NCBI GenBank assembly: GCA_947044405.1
Contig: CAMRHE010000197.1
Coordinates: 2,666,001-2,730,000, forward strand
DNA: 64,000 nt
Origin: Leptodactylus fallax
Taxonomy: Eukaryota > Chordata > Amphibia > Anura > Leptodactylidae
Reading direction: 5' to 3'
Shown here: positions 23,587 to 38,130 of the stretch, in pieces
Layout of the letters: every line of letters begins with the position of its first letter
How positions within the stretch are numbered: the first letter of the stretch is position 1
Position numbers and translations under genes: made by a program
The notes under the pieces: model-generated
The model's input: only the letters and a program-made list of their open reading frames with translations
The model's database searches: none
Told to the model about the DNA's origin: nothing

Positions 23587-23939
23587 TTAAGAACCTGCGA
23601 CCTGCTATTGACTAATACAGGTCATAAATAGCTTGGTTGCTATGGAAACCTGTGTGCCTGAGGAGACTAAGCGCCTGCGAGCTTCTATTGGCTGATAAGG
23701 GACATGTGACCGTGTGTATGGCAGTTGGAATATGAGTGAAAGACTTGCAGGCTTGTATTAGCTAATGTTGGTCATTTTTTGGGAATACTGTATATCAGGA
23801 ACAGTACGTCCAAGAGAGCTGAGACCCAGTCTAAAACATTCCTGGACACCTGATGTACATGTGTGCCAAATTTGGTGAGGATCGGTCCAGTCGTTTTGTC
23901 GCGCATAAAGAACAGACAGACAGACAGAAACCCATTTTT

Positions 23940-23950
23940 ATATATATATA

Positions 23951-24001
<51 letters not shown>

Positions 24002-24003
24002 CA
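23940..24003. repeat. (TA)n microsatellite
   Basis: Near-pure TA run followed by CATA/CACA units, the spacer that begins array unit B. The long tyrosine/isoleucine open frames across it are artefacts. Confidence 0.95.
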
Positions 24004-24004
24004 T

Positions 24005-24233
24005 ACAGTACATACATACACACACAGTAGTAGTAGTGAATCTTCGACTAATGTAAAAAAGGAATCTCTGTTATTTCAGCATTTTTTGGGGGATGTTCAC
24101 CCAATATGTAGTCTAGTTTGCGCTAATCTTAATCATGGTCTGGTGTCTGACCTATATATAGTATGAACAAAGCATTGTTGTTTTCTTAAAAACATATTTT
24201 AAGTATTTCTCCTTATGCGCAAGTGTGCATATT

Positions 24234-24235
<2 letters not shown>
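24005..24235 (+). repeat. TA-spaced array, unit B
   Basis: Starts 'acagtagtagtagtgaatc', continues 'gctaat.taaaaaa..aatctctgttatttcagcattttttggg', 'ggtctggtgtctgacc', 'aaagcattgttgtt' and ends 'cgcaagtgtgcatat'. It is about 230 bp and the same order of motifs recurs in units C and D. Confidence 0.82.

Positions 24236-24272
<37 letters not shown>
24234..24272. repeat. (TA)n microsatellite, uninterrupted spacer
   Basis: About 38 bp of TA between array units B and C. It is the only internal spacer here without an insertion. Confidence 0.95.
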
Positions 24273-24281
<9 letters not shown>

Positions 24282-24506
24282 ACACACAATAGTAGTAGTA
24301 GGGCATCCTCAGTTAATGTAAAAAAAAAGAATCTCCATTATTTCAGCATTTTTTGGTGTTTTCTTTTCACTCAATATACAGTCTAGCCTCAGCTAATCTA
24401 AAAAAAAAAATGTTGTAATTTAATGTTTTTTTTCAGCTTTGGTCTGGTATCTGAGTGTGAAGGAGCATTGTTGTTTATCTGAAGAAAACCTGTATGCACA
24501 AGTGCA

Positions 24507-24510
<4 letters not shown>
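24273..24510 (+). repeat. TA-spaced array, unit C
   Basis: Same motif order as unit B: 'cacaatagtagtagtaggg', 'taatgtaaaaaaaagaatctcc', 'ggtctggtatctgag', 'gaaggagcattgttgttt', 'gcacaagtgcaaat'. It ends in a TA tract split by the Tc1 element at 24538. Confidence 0.82.
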
Positions 24511-24537
<27 letters not shown>

Positions 24538-26169
24538 CAGTACAGACCAAAAGTTTGGACACACCTTCTCATTCCAAGAGTTTTCTGTATTTTCATGACT
24601 ATAAAAATTGTAGATTCACACTGAAGGCATCAAAACTATGAATTAACACATGTGGAATTATATACTTAACAAAAAAGTGTGAAACAGATGAAAATATGTC
24701 TTATATTCTAGGTTCTTCAAAGTAGCCACTTTTTGCTTTGGTTACTGCTTTGCACACTCTTGGCATTCTCTTGATGAGCTTCAAGAGGTAGTCACCTGAA
24801 ATGGTTTTCACTTCACAGGTGTGCCCTATCAGGTTTAATAAGTGGGATTTCTTGCCTTATAAATGGGGTTGGGACCATCAGTTGTGTTGTTCAGAAATCA
24901 GGTGGATACACAGCTGATAGTCCTACTGAATGGAGTGTTAGAATTTGTATTATGGCAAGAAAAAAGCAGCTAAGTAAAGAAAAACGAATGGCCATCATTA
25001 CTTTAACAAAAATGAAGGTCAGTCAGTCCGAAAAATTGGGAAAACTTTGAAAGTGTCCCCAAGTGCAGTGGCCAAAACCATCAAGCGCTACAAAGAAACT
25101 GGCTCACATGAGGACCGCCCCAGGAAAGGAAGACCAAGAGTCACCTCTGCTGCGGAGGATAAGTTCATCCCAGTCACCAGCCTCAGAAATCGCAGGTTAA
25201 CAGCAGCTCAGATTAGAGACCAGGTCAATGCCACACAGAGTTCTAGCAGCAGATACATCTCTACAACAACTGTTAAGAGGAGACTGTGTGCAGCAGGCCT
25301 TCATGGTAAAATAGCTGCTAGGAAACCACTGCTAAGGACAGGCAACAAGCGGAAGAGACTTGTTTGGGCTAAAGAACACAAGGAATGGAGATTAGACCTG
25401 TGGAAATCTGTGCTTTGGTCTGATGAGTCCAAATTTGAGATCTTTGGTTCCAACCACCGTGTCTTTGTGCGACGCAGAAAAGGTGAACGAATGGACTCTA
25501 CATGCCTGGTTCCCACCGTGAAGCATGGAGGAGGAGGTGTGATGGTGTGGGAGTGCTTTGCTGGTGACACTGTTGGGGATTTATTCAAGATTGAAGAAAT
25601 ACTGAACCAGCATGGTTACCATAGCATCTTGCAGTGGCATGCTATTCCATCCGGTTTGCGTTTAGTTGGACCATCATTTATTTTTCAACAGGACAATGAC
25701 CCCAAACACACCTCCAGACTGTGTAAGGGCTATTTGACCAAGTAGGAGATTGATGGGGTGCTACGCCAGATGACCTGGCCTCCACAGTCACCCGACCTGA
25801 ACTCAATCGAGATGGTTTGGGGTGAGCTGGACCGCAGAGTGAAGGTAAAAGGGCCAACAAGTGCTAAGCATCTCTTGGAACTCCTTCAAGACTGTTGGAA
25901 GACCATTTCAGGTGACTACCTCTTGAAGCTCATCAAGAGAATGCCAAGAGTGTGCAAAGCAGTAATCAAAGCAAAAGGTGGCTACTTTGAAGAACCTAGA
26001 ATATAAGACATATTTTCAGTTGTTTCACACTTTTTTGTTAAGTATATATAATTCCACATGTGTTAATTCATAGTTTTGATGCCTTCAGTGTGAATCTACA
26101 ATTTTTATAGTCATGAAAATACACAAAACTCTTGGGATGGGAAGGTGTGTCCAAACTTTTGGTCTGTAC

Positions 26170-26171
<2 letters not shown>
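24538..26171 (+). mobile_element. Full-length Tc1/mariner element in a TA tract
   Basis: Ends CAGTACAGACCAAAAGTTTG and its exact reverse complement; the inverted repeats carry on through 'gtagattcacactgaagg' and 'gaattaacacatgtggaat'. It is 1634 bp. TA precedes it; the right-hand TA appears as TG. It sits between two halves of a (TA)n spacer of the local array and contains one transposase gene. Confidence 0.93.
24952..26006 (+). pseudogene. Tc1-like transposase with one frameshift and one stop
   Basis: The start ATG gives MARKKQLSKEKRMAI, the paired-like DNA-binding N-terminus. The frame shifts by one near 25002-25010 ('actttaacaaaaatg') and continues as 'VSPSAVAKTIKRYKETGS', the second helix-turn-helix, followed by a GRPR-type AT-hook ('RKGRPRVTS'). 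Catalytic DD34E residues are present: VLWSDESKFEIFGS near 25415, [11 protein letters not shown] near 25684 and SPDLNSIEMVWGEL near 25790. A single TAG at 25743-25745 separates the second aspartate from the glutamate. The total of about 350 codons equals the usual Tc1 length. It is inactive as read but lightly damaged. Confidence 0.93.

Positions 26172-26173
<2 letters not shown>

Positions 26174-26217
<44 letters not shown>
26174..26217. repeat. (TA)n microsatellite, right half of a split spacer
   Basis: TA run directly after the Tc1 end; with 24511-24537 it formed one spacer before the Tc1 insertion. Confidence 0.9.
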
Positions 26218-26221
<4 letters not shown>

Positions 26222-26563
26222 ATAGTAGTAGTAGTATATCCTGTGCTAATGTAAAAAAAAGAATCTCCATCATTTCAGCGTTTTTTTTGGTTTTTTTTTG
26301 TGTGTGCTCACTGAATATAGCTTGTGCTAATCTTAAAAAAAAACATTTGGTAATTTCATGGGGTTTTTTCACGCTCTGGTCTGGTGTCTGACCAGCTCCT
26401 CAAAAAGAGGAGGAAGACTGCTCTGACTAGAAGAAATAGATTGCTTAGCAGGGATCTGTGTCAGTGAAGAATGTGAAGGAGACATGGTTGTGAAGGAGCA
26501 TTGTTGTTAATCTGAACAAAATATTTTAAGCATCTCTCTGTATGCGCAAGTGCGCATATATAA

Positions 26564-26564
<1 letters not shown>
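26218..26564 (+). repeat. TA-spaced array, unit D (long form)
   Basis: Matches units B and C at both ends but is about 120 bp longer. The extra segment (26391-26490: 'ctcctcaaaaagaggaggaagactgctctgact', 'cagggatctgtgtcagtgaagaatgtgaaggagacatggttg') is the reverse complement of 28638-28755 in the hAT transposase region, so the units are deletion derivatives of, or share ancestry with, that element. Confidence 0.82.

Positions 26565-26614
<50 letters not shown>
26565..26614. repeat. (TA)n microsatellite, left half of a split spacer
   Basis: TA run ending in the TA target of the second Tc1. Confidence 0.93.
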
Positions 26615-28252
<1,638 letters not shown>

Positions 28253-28254
28253 TA

Positions 28255-28352
28255 TATATACACACACACAGTATTAATGCATCCTGCGCTAATGTAAAAA
28301 ATTAATCTCTGTTATTTCAACATTTCTTTTGGTTAATAATTAAGCACTGTCT
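28255..28352 (+). repeat. TA-spaced array, unit E (5' part)
   Basis: 'cacacacacagtattaatgc', 'atcctgcgctaatgtaaaaaa' and 'aatctctgttatttcaacatt' match the starts of units B-D. Instead of the usual unit end it runs straight into the hAT transposase region, which links the array to that element. Confidence 0.75.
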
Positions 28353-30432
28353 GTGTGCATTAAAAATGACTGGAAAAAAACAGGGCAGGGGACAGACAAA
28401 AGAAGGGGGGAGGAGGAAACACTTGTGCAAATACTACTACTAACGATAAGAATGTGGGTGGCCAGAACTATACTGCTTCTGGTTTTGGTGGCACCGCCAG
28501 TAGCCACAGGCTTGTTGCACTTCTTGAGAATGGAGGAAATTGCATTCGAGAGTGATTTGATCTTGAGTTTGGCTTCTGTGTGTTCCTCCTCCTCCTGCTA
28601 CATAACATGTATTTTACCTCTGGGCTGTTCTGGACTGTCAACCATGTCTCTTTCACATTCTTCACTGACACAGATCCTTGGTAGTGATGTGGCACCTGCT
28701 ACACAATTTCTCTTAGTCAGAGCAGTCTTCCTCCTCTTTTTGATGAGCTGGATTCTCTTATTAATCCTCCTCTTCCACGCCAACGTCAGTTATCCATAAG
28801 GGAATGTGTGGCCAGGAGACAGCAATATGCGCACAGTCATTCGGCAGTTGTGCAACTTAACTTGCACATGGTCAATCTACTGGCGATGCAGTCGCAGCCG
28901 TACCACTTAGTGGATCCCCCTGCATTTTGCCAACAGATGACATGCGCTCTACCTTGATGGAGGATACCTAACTGCCATTATTTCTCTAGGAAAGCTGTCC
29001 ATGCTTTATATCTCCAGGTGTCCTAGAACGTGTGCCTCTCCTTGGATATGTCAGTCTGTTGAAATGTACATGCCACTGCTGACATGTGGAGCAGCTTTCA
29101 TGGCCCACTGGGTCAATGTTTTAAGCGGCAGCGGCCACAACCCAGAAACACAGCAAGGCCAGGTGCTAGTTTCACCCTGATTGTTCAGGCCTGGTTCCAA
29201 CACCATGTAGGGTCCATTCATCTACTCTGGATCCTTCTCTCTGGACCGTATCCCACCACCATCTTCACCAGGGCAAGCCGTTGCTTTCACTCCTATTCCT
29301 CCTCCCTCCCCCCCTCGTTTTATGGGTATAAGGTGAAGCTCTGCTATGCAGTTTTGCAATTAATGAGCTTGGATCAGATAAGCCATACAGCAGAGGAGCT
29401 ACTTCACTGTATCCTGCAGCAAGAATCCCACTGGATGGCTCCTTGCCAACTTCAACTGGGCAGCGTTGCCAGCTACAATGGCACCAATATTGCTGCTGCG
29501 CTGCAGTTAGGACAAATAACACATTTTCCCTGTATGGTGCATGTACTTAATCTGGTGTTTTGCCACTTTATTTACCTGTATAATGGCTTAAAAGAGGTGC
29601 TCCGCATGGCCAGAAAAATCTCTGCACATTTCAGCCGTTCTTATGTCGCAAAAAACAGACATCATTGGAGGCTCATGAGGAAAGTGTGTCAGCTTCTCAA
29701 TTACCAATTTGTCAGTAGGGATGACTACAGCATCAGCAATGTAATTCCTCTATTGTATATCTTACAAGAAACCCTTACACTCATGCAACGTGGGATGGAA
29801 ATGGAGGAAAAGCTTCCTCCTCTTAGTTAACGCCATCACCCTGTGTTGTTAGAGGAGGATGAGGATCTGTGTCAGGGTCATTATGGTAGAGGAACTGGGA
29901 CTCCTAGACTGAAAGAGGAGAAATACTCTTCCTTGGATGTAGAGAGGGCGCTTGATATGTCACAGGCACAGCCAGTGGAAGAGGCTGACCTTTATCTGTT
30001 TCAAGATGATGACGATAACCACACTGACCAAGATCACCATCCATGGCAGGCCCCTGGGTCCACACAAATACGCTGGCAGGCTTGACAGGCTATATTCTCT
30101 GCTGCTTACACAGGGACAAGCTTATTTTTAGCATCAAGCAGAGGGATGAGTATTAGATGGCAGTGCACTTAGACCCACACTATAAAGACAAAATGGGGGA
30201 ATTCTTCCCTGCTTCCCAAAGGGAAGAAAAATTAGAATGCTATCAGAATAGGTTATATGCCCAGATTGCTGCAGTGTTTAAGGAGACCACTGCAACTGCT
30301 AGTCACACATGTACCCAGGTGGCCTCTGAATGCTGCCAGTCCACCTTACTCAGCCAGCACTCTACCTCCTCTGCCAGTGCCATAAGTGCCAGGTATCTGA
30401 GAGATACCAGAAACTTTTCAGCTTGCTGCTGA
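28353..30432 (+). pseudogene. Degraded hAT-superfamily transposase (ZBED-like)
   Basis: Assembled from broken frames. Near 28880-28960 there is 'YHLVDPPAFCQQMTC', like the pre-catalytic 'hPAF..LV..L' segment of hAT transposases. TADMWSS near 29075 carries the first catalytic aspartate. SYNGTNIAAALQL near 29470 corresponds to the 'TDNGxN' motif but with the aspartate changed to tyrosine. MVHVLNLVF near 29535 corresponds to 'CxaHxLNLv'. 'KISAHFSRS' near 29615 and 'NVIPLLYILQETL' near 29738 follow the family order. VHLDPHYKDKMGEFF near 30163 is the 'LDPRYK' block ahead of the dimerisation region. A basic stretch near 28375-28440 may be the remnant of a BED zinc finger. Several stops (for example at 29828) and frame changes show it is dead. 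Termini were not defined. Confidence 0.82.
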
Positions 30433-30469
30433 TGCTGTTTGCTACTCCTAAATAGCTACCACCACACAG

Positions 30470-30700
30470 GCAAACATGTAATGCGGACCTGGTCCATCAT
30501 ATTATTCCCTGCTGCACTGCCGCACATGTTGACATAGCTGGCTAGTGCCTACCATCACTTCCACCACTCAATCAGACATGTCCTGCTGCCTGGTTCATCA
30601 TATTATGCCCTGCTGCACTGCCACAAATGTTACCACAGCTACTACTACTGCCACCACTCAGTCAGACATGTCCTGACTGAGTGGTTCCATCACATTCCAC
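30470..30700 (+). repeat. Two diverged ~95-bp tandem units in the hAT 3' region
   Basis: The phrase 'tcatcatattat.ccctgctgcactgcc.cacatgtt' followed by 'ccaccactca.tcagacatgtcctg' occurs twice in tandem (from about 30492 and about 30595). Non-coding; probably subterminal repeats of the hAT element. Confidence 0.65.
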
Positions 30701-31390
30701 TAAAATACACTGTTGGTGACACAGTGTTGGTATAAAAAAAAAAAAAAAAAACAACAATTTTGACTTCACATGTGCTACAATCATGGGATCATTTTTGGTG
30801 ACTTTTTATCAAGTGTCTCACAGCCACAAATTTGTCTCCCAAATAACAATAAGCCCCTGTAGCACTTACAAGCCATCAATGGGCTGATTTTTCTACAAAA
30901 CCATTTCTTTTTGCAATATAACTGCCATTGTGTGTCTAAAAAACTATGGGCAAGCACCTTTTCATCTAAAAAGGGTAATTTTTGGAGTGTGTTAAATGTG
31001 TAAAAGAGCGAGTGTCTCAGCGCAGTGTTTAGTTAAAGTCAGAGTTTGTTTCCACCGAAGCCCTGAAGAACGGAAAACCCAGGCCCAGTGTGAACCTAGC
31101 GTAACAGTATTCTACACTATGTTTTAGGCCAATTTAAGGTGTGGTTTCTACAGAACTTGTTGAACCGGAAATGAACTTTGGGACTGAAGCACCTGAACCC
31201 AAACAAAACAAATCTTGAGAGGTTTGCTTATCTCTAGTGTTAAGCAATGCATACTGGGAATACTCTACAAGACCTGTCATTTTGGAGAGTGTATGACATT
31301 GTCACAAAATAATCAATGCTATTTACTCGACTTATTTAATGTATTAATAATTTGTCAATGTTATGGCTGATCTATATAGATATATATACA

Positions 31391-31434
<44 letters not shown>
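30701..31434. other. Non-coding DNA with an A18 run, a MITE end and (TA)n
   Basis: Holds a poly(A) run at about 30735-30752, a short fragment at 31056-31102 ('gaagaacggaaaacccaggc', 'cagtgtgaacctagcgtaa') that matches the right end of the MITEs at 51827-52009 and 52080-52288, and a (TA)n microsatellite at 31395-31434. No gene recognised. Confidence 0.6.
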
Positions 31435-31439
<5 letters not shown>

Positions 31440-31440
<1 letters not shown>

Positions 31441-32630
31441 TTTTTTATTTTTTTTTTTCCTTACACATTGTCTTGGCTTTCTAAATTTTGCTAATGAATC
31501 TTCACCAAATCCCTTCACATCTTGTCATTGCAGAGGGAGGTGACTGTTCAGGCATTTGCACTTAATTAAATTACAGTCATATCACAATATGATGGATAGG
31601 AAAAAAAGGTTTGGGGGTTGAATCAGATGAAAGGAATGGAAAGTTGTGATTTTTCTATTAGGTGTGCTGGATGAGAACAGGTCCCTGTCTTCTCACATTC
31701 CATTATGAAATTCGCTGAGGTACTCGTTAATATCCTGCCATCCAATTAGTGCACTTGTAAGCAACCCACTCCTCAATCCCCACAGCAATTAAAGAAGTCA
31801 CAGTGCTTCTAAAATAATTATCTGATCATTGCTGGTGACATAGCTTGACTTCATGAGTTAATATATTCATTTAGGCTTTTGGTGAGAAAAATTCTGTCAC
31901 TGTCTCATTGAGATGTATATCTAAATTAGAAACAACTTTACTAAAAATACAAACATTGCATTAGAGGGAATAGGGTCACAGAAGAAAGCTGATTTTATAC
32001 ACGGCGAAGATGGAAATAGATAAGTGTTGACATTGTCCCGAAGTCCTTTAGGAACCTTTACTATACTGAAGTGCCTTGTCGTTTCACCCAGTTCACCCAT
32101 GACAAATATTACCTTATTTTGTGATTTCTTTCCATATGAAAATTCATGGTATCCTTCTCTGTTCTCTCAAGTGAGTCACCATCATAGGCACCAGGCTCTC
32201 TGCATGATAAAATTGCATGGACTGTACCATACAGGTTTTTCGAAGGGAAACACATACTCTTATCACAGTTACTGCATATGATTAGATAGCTTCCTGTCAC
32301 AAAATTATAATTTAAAACATAACTGCATTCTCCCTAACTGTATACTGCAGTTTCTTTGCTTATTTAGGAGAGTTTAGAAAGAAGGATATTTACATTGCCC
32401 CACAGCAAGCAGAGCTAGTGCTGTCTCAAGCAGCTGGGGCATCCTGGAATTGATAGCGGAGCAGAGAGAAAGAGAAATCAACATGTTGTCTGACCAGAAA
32501 CAACTAGATGGTGAACGATAGGTAAAGCTACAGAAAAAGTCCAGAGTGTTATGGAAATCAAGCAAGTGATGCAGGGACAAAAAGTGCTTTGCTGGACTGT
32601 TTCTTTAAGTTGTTATCATTGTCAAGTTCA
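31440..32630. other. AT-rich DNA, nothing recognised
   Basis: No reading frame or repeat that I can support. Short chance frames only. Confidence 0.5.
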
Positions 32631-32634
32631 TATT

Positions 32635-33526
32635 ATAATAATAATAATAATAATAATAATCCTTTAATAGTCCCACAATGGGGAAATTCAGTGTGTTACA
32701 GCAGCAAAGATAAGATAAGCAGATACAAATACAAATACAACATATACAGGAATGTTCCAAGGTGAGAGGCATTACATTGATAGCAGACAGACAGATAGGA
32801 AGTAGCAGAGGAGGGGGGGGGGTTTAACAGGCAGAGAGATATTTCAGTTCTCTGTATGTAATGATCTCCGCTTAGGTCGGTGTTGGTTGTACAGCCTAAC
32901 CGCAGCGGGGGGGAAAGACTTCTGATAGCGCTCCTTCTCACACTTAGGGTGGAGCAGTCGGTCACTGACAGTACTGCCCAGCGCAATCACAGTCTCATGC
33001 ATGGCATGAGACTCCTTCTTCCGCATGGAGCTCACCACGGACAGTATCCTTCTGTCACCCACCACCTGCACTGGGTCCAGTGGGCTCCCCAGGACAGAGC
33101 TGGCCCTTCTAATCAGCTTGTCAAGTTTATTTCTGTCCCTGGTTGATATACTGCTCCCCCAGCAGGCCACTCCAAAGAAGATGGCTGATGCCACTACCGA
33201 GTTGAAGAAAGTCCTAAGAAGTGCCCCCCGGATTCCAAAGGCTCTCAGCTTCCTAAGCAGGTAGAGCCTGCTGTGGCCCTTCCTGTACAGGGCCTCCATA
33301 TGATCTGCCCAATCCAGCTTATTATTAAGGAGCAAACCCAGGTACTTATAGGTGTTCACAATCTCGATGCCCGTCCCCAGGATGTCCACTGGTTTTGGAG
33401 GGCATCTGCCTTTACGGAAGTCCACCACCATCTCCTTGGTCTTCCCCGCGTTAATCTTCAGGTGGTTCCGATGGCACCAGTCCACAAAAACCTGGTTCAG
33501 TTCTCTGTACTCCCTGTCATCATCGT
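32635..33526 (-). mobile_element. 5'-truncated L2-type LINE
   Basis: The element reads right to left and ends in an (ATT)n-type tail (32635-32660 on the plus strand). Just before the tail lies 'gaatttccccattgtggg', a 3' end typical of L2-like fish and amphibian LINEs. The 5' end is cut inside the reverse transcriptase near 33526. A perfect target duplication was not identified. Confidence 0.85.
32844..33526 (-). pseudogene. LINE reverse transcriptase, C-terminal part
   Basis: An open stretch of about 225 codons entering from the truncated 5' end: 'VDWCHRNHLKINAGKTKEMV' (RT thumb, after the lost YADD box), 'NTYKYLGLLLNNKLDW', 'ALYRKGHSRLYLLRKLRAFG', 'FFNSVVASAIFFGVACWGSS', 'LDKLIRRASSVLG' and 'KSFPPAAVRLYN'. 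This order is that of L2/jockey-group LINE ORF2 C-termini. The catalytic palm motifs and the endonuclease domain are absent because of truncation. The frame that remains is uninterrupted to its stop, so the copy is not very old. Confidence 0.88.
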
Positions 33527-33821
33527 ATTAAATCAACATGATGATTTGTAGGGACAACTAAACTATTTTTCAAGTATACTGATAACTACATTTCGGCACT
33601 GCTGGCGAATTTCATCCAGTGGTATAGTGATAGAGTTAAAATTGCAACCAAGTTGTTATGATGAGAAGCCTGTTGTCCCAATGTCAGTTGTAATTGCTAT
33701 TGTGGTGATGCAGGTATATATTATGCTAAGTGAATTTAATAACACTAGACGGAGCTATCTCACAAAAATTAGTAGTTCATTTTATATATGGATCCGGTGC
33801 AGAAAAAAGTTACTATATGTA

Positions 33822-35459
<1,638 letters not shown>

Positions 35460-35461
35460 TA

Positions 35462-37180
35462 CAATAGCAGGATGCACTGTAACAGGAAAAGACATTAGAG
35501 ACTAGATGGTAAGCACTGATACAGTATATATTTTATAGTGAACAGTTTTCATTGTCAAAGTTTTATTTTTATCTATTTTTCTACTCATGCATGATGTTAT
35601 TTATTTGTACCTTGTTTAGCTGCAATATAGTCCAAAAAGTCTAAAAGATCACCATATTTCAGCCATAAGCCCTACATCGGTAACATACAAACTAGTTAAC
35701 TTGGAAATCCACCTACAATGTTATTAATTTTGGAAGGCACAGATGGAAAATATGAAAAAAGTCACGAGCCTCAGCGACCAAACTACCCTGCGTTCTTAAA
35801 GGGCAAAACCGTGCCTTGTTTATCACAGTTGCTGATGCCGGATGATAATTCTGCACTGCATCTTTAACAAACATTAGCTGGTTTACTCTGAGCCCTAATT
35901 TTACTTTAGAATTGTGGTGCAATGTGGGCCCACACTGATGCATCTCCATTTTCAGCAAAGCCACTACCCTCTGCCTAGCTAGATGTGAAAATTGTCTTCA
36001 ACTAGGTGGGCGTGATGTGTCTGATATGTGCCTACAATTCACCTGTTTTAAGCCAGAATTCAGATGCAGCCATCATAGTAAATTTCCCCTAATGTGTTCA
36101 GAATCTTAACAATTCTCATTATACTACATTTAATCATGCACGCATAAGATGGTGATATAAGGGGCTTCACTAGGAATCAGTATTTAAATGTGATAGTAAT
36201 GGCTATGTAGTACTGAACAGTCAGACATGAAGAAGAACTTCTTTGTGTTCTTATACCTGCTATTGAATGGTCACGATGATTCATATGCAACACTCGCCAA
36301 GCTAACTTAAAAGGGTCATTTTAATCAACCAGTCCTTCAGCAATATTTTCTAGAATTCTGGCACAAGAACCACCATTACAGGGTTGCTGCCTAAGTGATA
36401 TTTGTCCCAGAGCTCTTAAATAGCTTCTCCAATACTATTGGCCAAAATGAGATTGATCTTTGAGCTTTGCGGTCTTGTGTTGTCAACAGTGCATTACAAA
36501 ACCAAACACTAAATACTTTATATAAAAGGCCTCCCTGCAATATACTAGAAGAATATTTCATACATAGTTTTTAGGTAGCCACATATACATCAGCTTGTTA
36601 CATAATTGATAATGTGTTCAGAAGAGCCAGAAGTACAATACAAGAGTCATTGAAGTAAATTTAACATCTCTACAAGACAACTCTATCTGCACTTCAACAT
36701 TTACCTGACTTAAGACCCTGCACAGAAATCAATTTTCCAGCAAAGGGCACATACTATGTGATTTAATGGAAAAAAAAAGAGAGACAATAACCTTTAATGC
36801 CACTCAATTTATGTTAATATGATGGCAGAATATATAATATATTTACTATATTTTAATAATACTCAATAGGGATTATACAGATTATTTTATTAGTTTATTC
36901 TAAATTTAATAACATTGCTGTCATACAGCAATTTGTTATAACTTAGCTACTTTATGCCAATTTTTGGAGCAAACAGAAGGTGTACCTAAGTAGATACACA
37001 TTTTGAAATACTATGACCATTACCCACTTCTAAATATTGAAAAATAAAGAAAATGTCTAAATTGTAGACATTTATAGCCCTAAGGGTCAAATTTCTCAGT
37101 GGAAAAATAGAAAGTTTGGATTGATCACCTGACTGACACATGTGAATGTCGTAAATAAAGTGTGAAAAGGTCCACTTTGA
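35462..37180. other. AT-rich DNA, nothing recognised
   Basis: No gene, no clear repeat boundary; short chance frames only. Confidence 0.5.
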
Positions 37181-38130
37181 TAAATATAGAGGCCGCAGTG
37201 GTCGCAACTGTGACTGGGCCAAGAAGCTCTAATAGGTCACCCTCACCACACTGTTGGTATATACTATATACATATATATGCAACAGATAGACTTATTTGT
37301 GTGCAGGAGAAGTTTACATCTATCTGACAGTAGATGGCGATGTTATTAGTGTTATATGCTGAATAGAGTGTAATGGTATGCTATGTGAGACTTGCTGTAC
37401 CTTGCTTTTTATCTCTCTATTGTAAAAGGTCCTTTTTACTTTCAAGTTTTCCTGTGTTAACGTTTTGATGCTGTTTACCTCATGTTCTAAGAAGTAAATG
37501 CCGATTATCCCATATAATCTACTCTCAAGCTTCTTCTGTGACACAACTATGCAACACACACTAGTATTGGATAAACTTCTGTGATCTCCTTTCTGTTGGT
37601 GCATCATAAATGTATTACACCTGCCATCTGGGATGGTGGTGTGAGAAGACTTATGATACACAGCCTTCCACAGTAAGAAAGGAGAAAATTAACTCTTTCA
37701 CGGTGAAAAAAAATAGCAGTTCATCCACATATAGTCAGGAAGGAGTTCTGTGCGGGAGGCTGTGGCACAAAAAGGGGCATGGTGACTATATGGGAGGCAC
37801 TGCCAGGGAATGAGAACAAAGGGAAACTTGTGTTAACAGACTTAATGTGAAAAAGCCTCTATGGCAGTCTGGGCCCAGATAGAGAAATAGAGAAGGAAAG
37901 TAAAATGTTAATGCTGCTAAAATGTACTGATGGGTCATGGCTGACAGTTGTGAGGAAAAGCTGCACAGTGGGGGCATGTTCAGCTTTTGCACCAGGGCTC
38001 TGGAGTCTTTAGTTACAACCTAGGCCAGTTTTTTAATTACCAAAGTATAAGAAAATACCGCCAGGCCTGTGCAACTTGTTGATGAGTCTGTTGAGAGCTG
38101 CACTGGGGGAAAGACTTGCACAGTGTTCCT
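37180..38130. repeat. Diverged dispersed repeat, copy 1
   Basis: Shares collinear blocks with 40999-43042: 'gtggtcgca.ctg', 'cctcaccacactg', 'tgatctcctttctg', 'ttcataaatgtattacacctgcc.tctgg', 'catatagtca.gaaggag', 'gaggctgtggcacaa'. The order is the same in both, so they are copies of one element. The 37270-37560 part has no partner. Class not assigned. Confidence 0.6.

Larger units (their letters stand above)
20858..23938 (+). mobile_element. Unclassified interspersed repeat with nested insertions
   Basis: The head 'gactagcagaaggacccagc' and the tail ('gtgccaaatttggtgagg', 'atcggtccagtcgttttg', then an ACAG tract of about four units and 'aaaccca') resemble a repeat type found in many animals whose class I cannot name. 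The original length was about 1.13 kb; two later insertions make it 3.08 kb. It holds a 579-bp tandem duplication (unit 1 from about 20949, unit 2 from about 21528). It also has six copies of a near-palindrome like GTTGCTATGGAAAC. No coding region was recognised. It sits inside a (TA)n spacer of the surrounding array. Confidence 0.65.

Noticed and set aside
25301..25588. Minus-strand open frame opposite the Tc1 transposase
   Set aside because: Shadow of the real gene on the plus strand; the same holds for those at 26946, 27310, 27714, 34105, 34432 and 34862.
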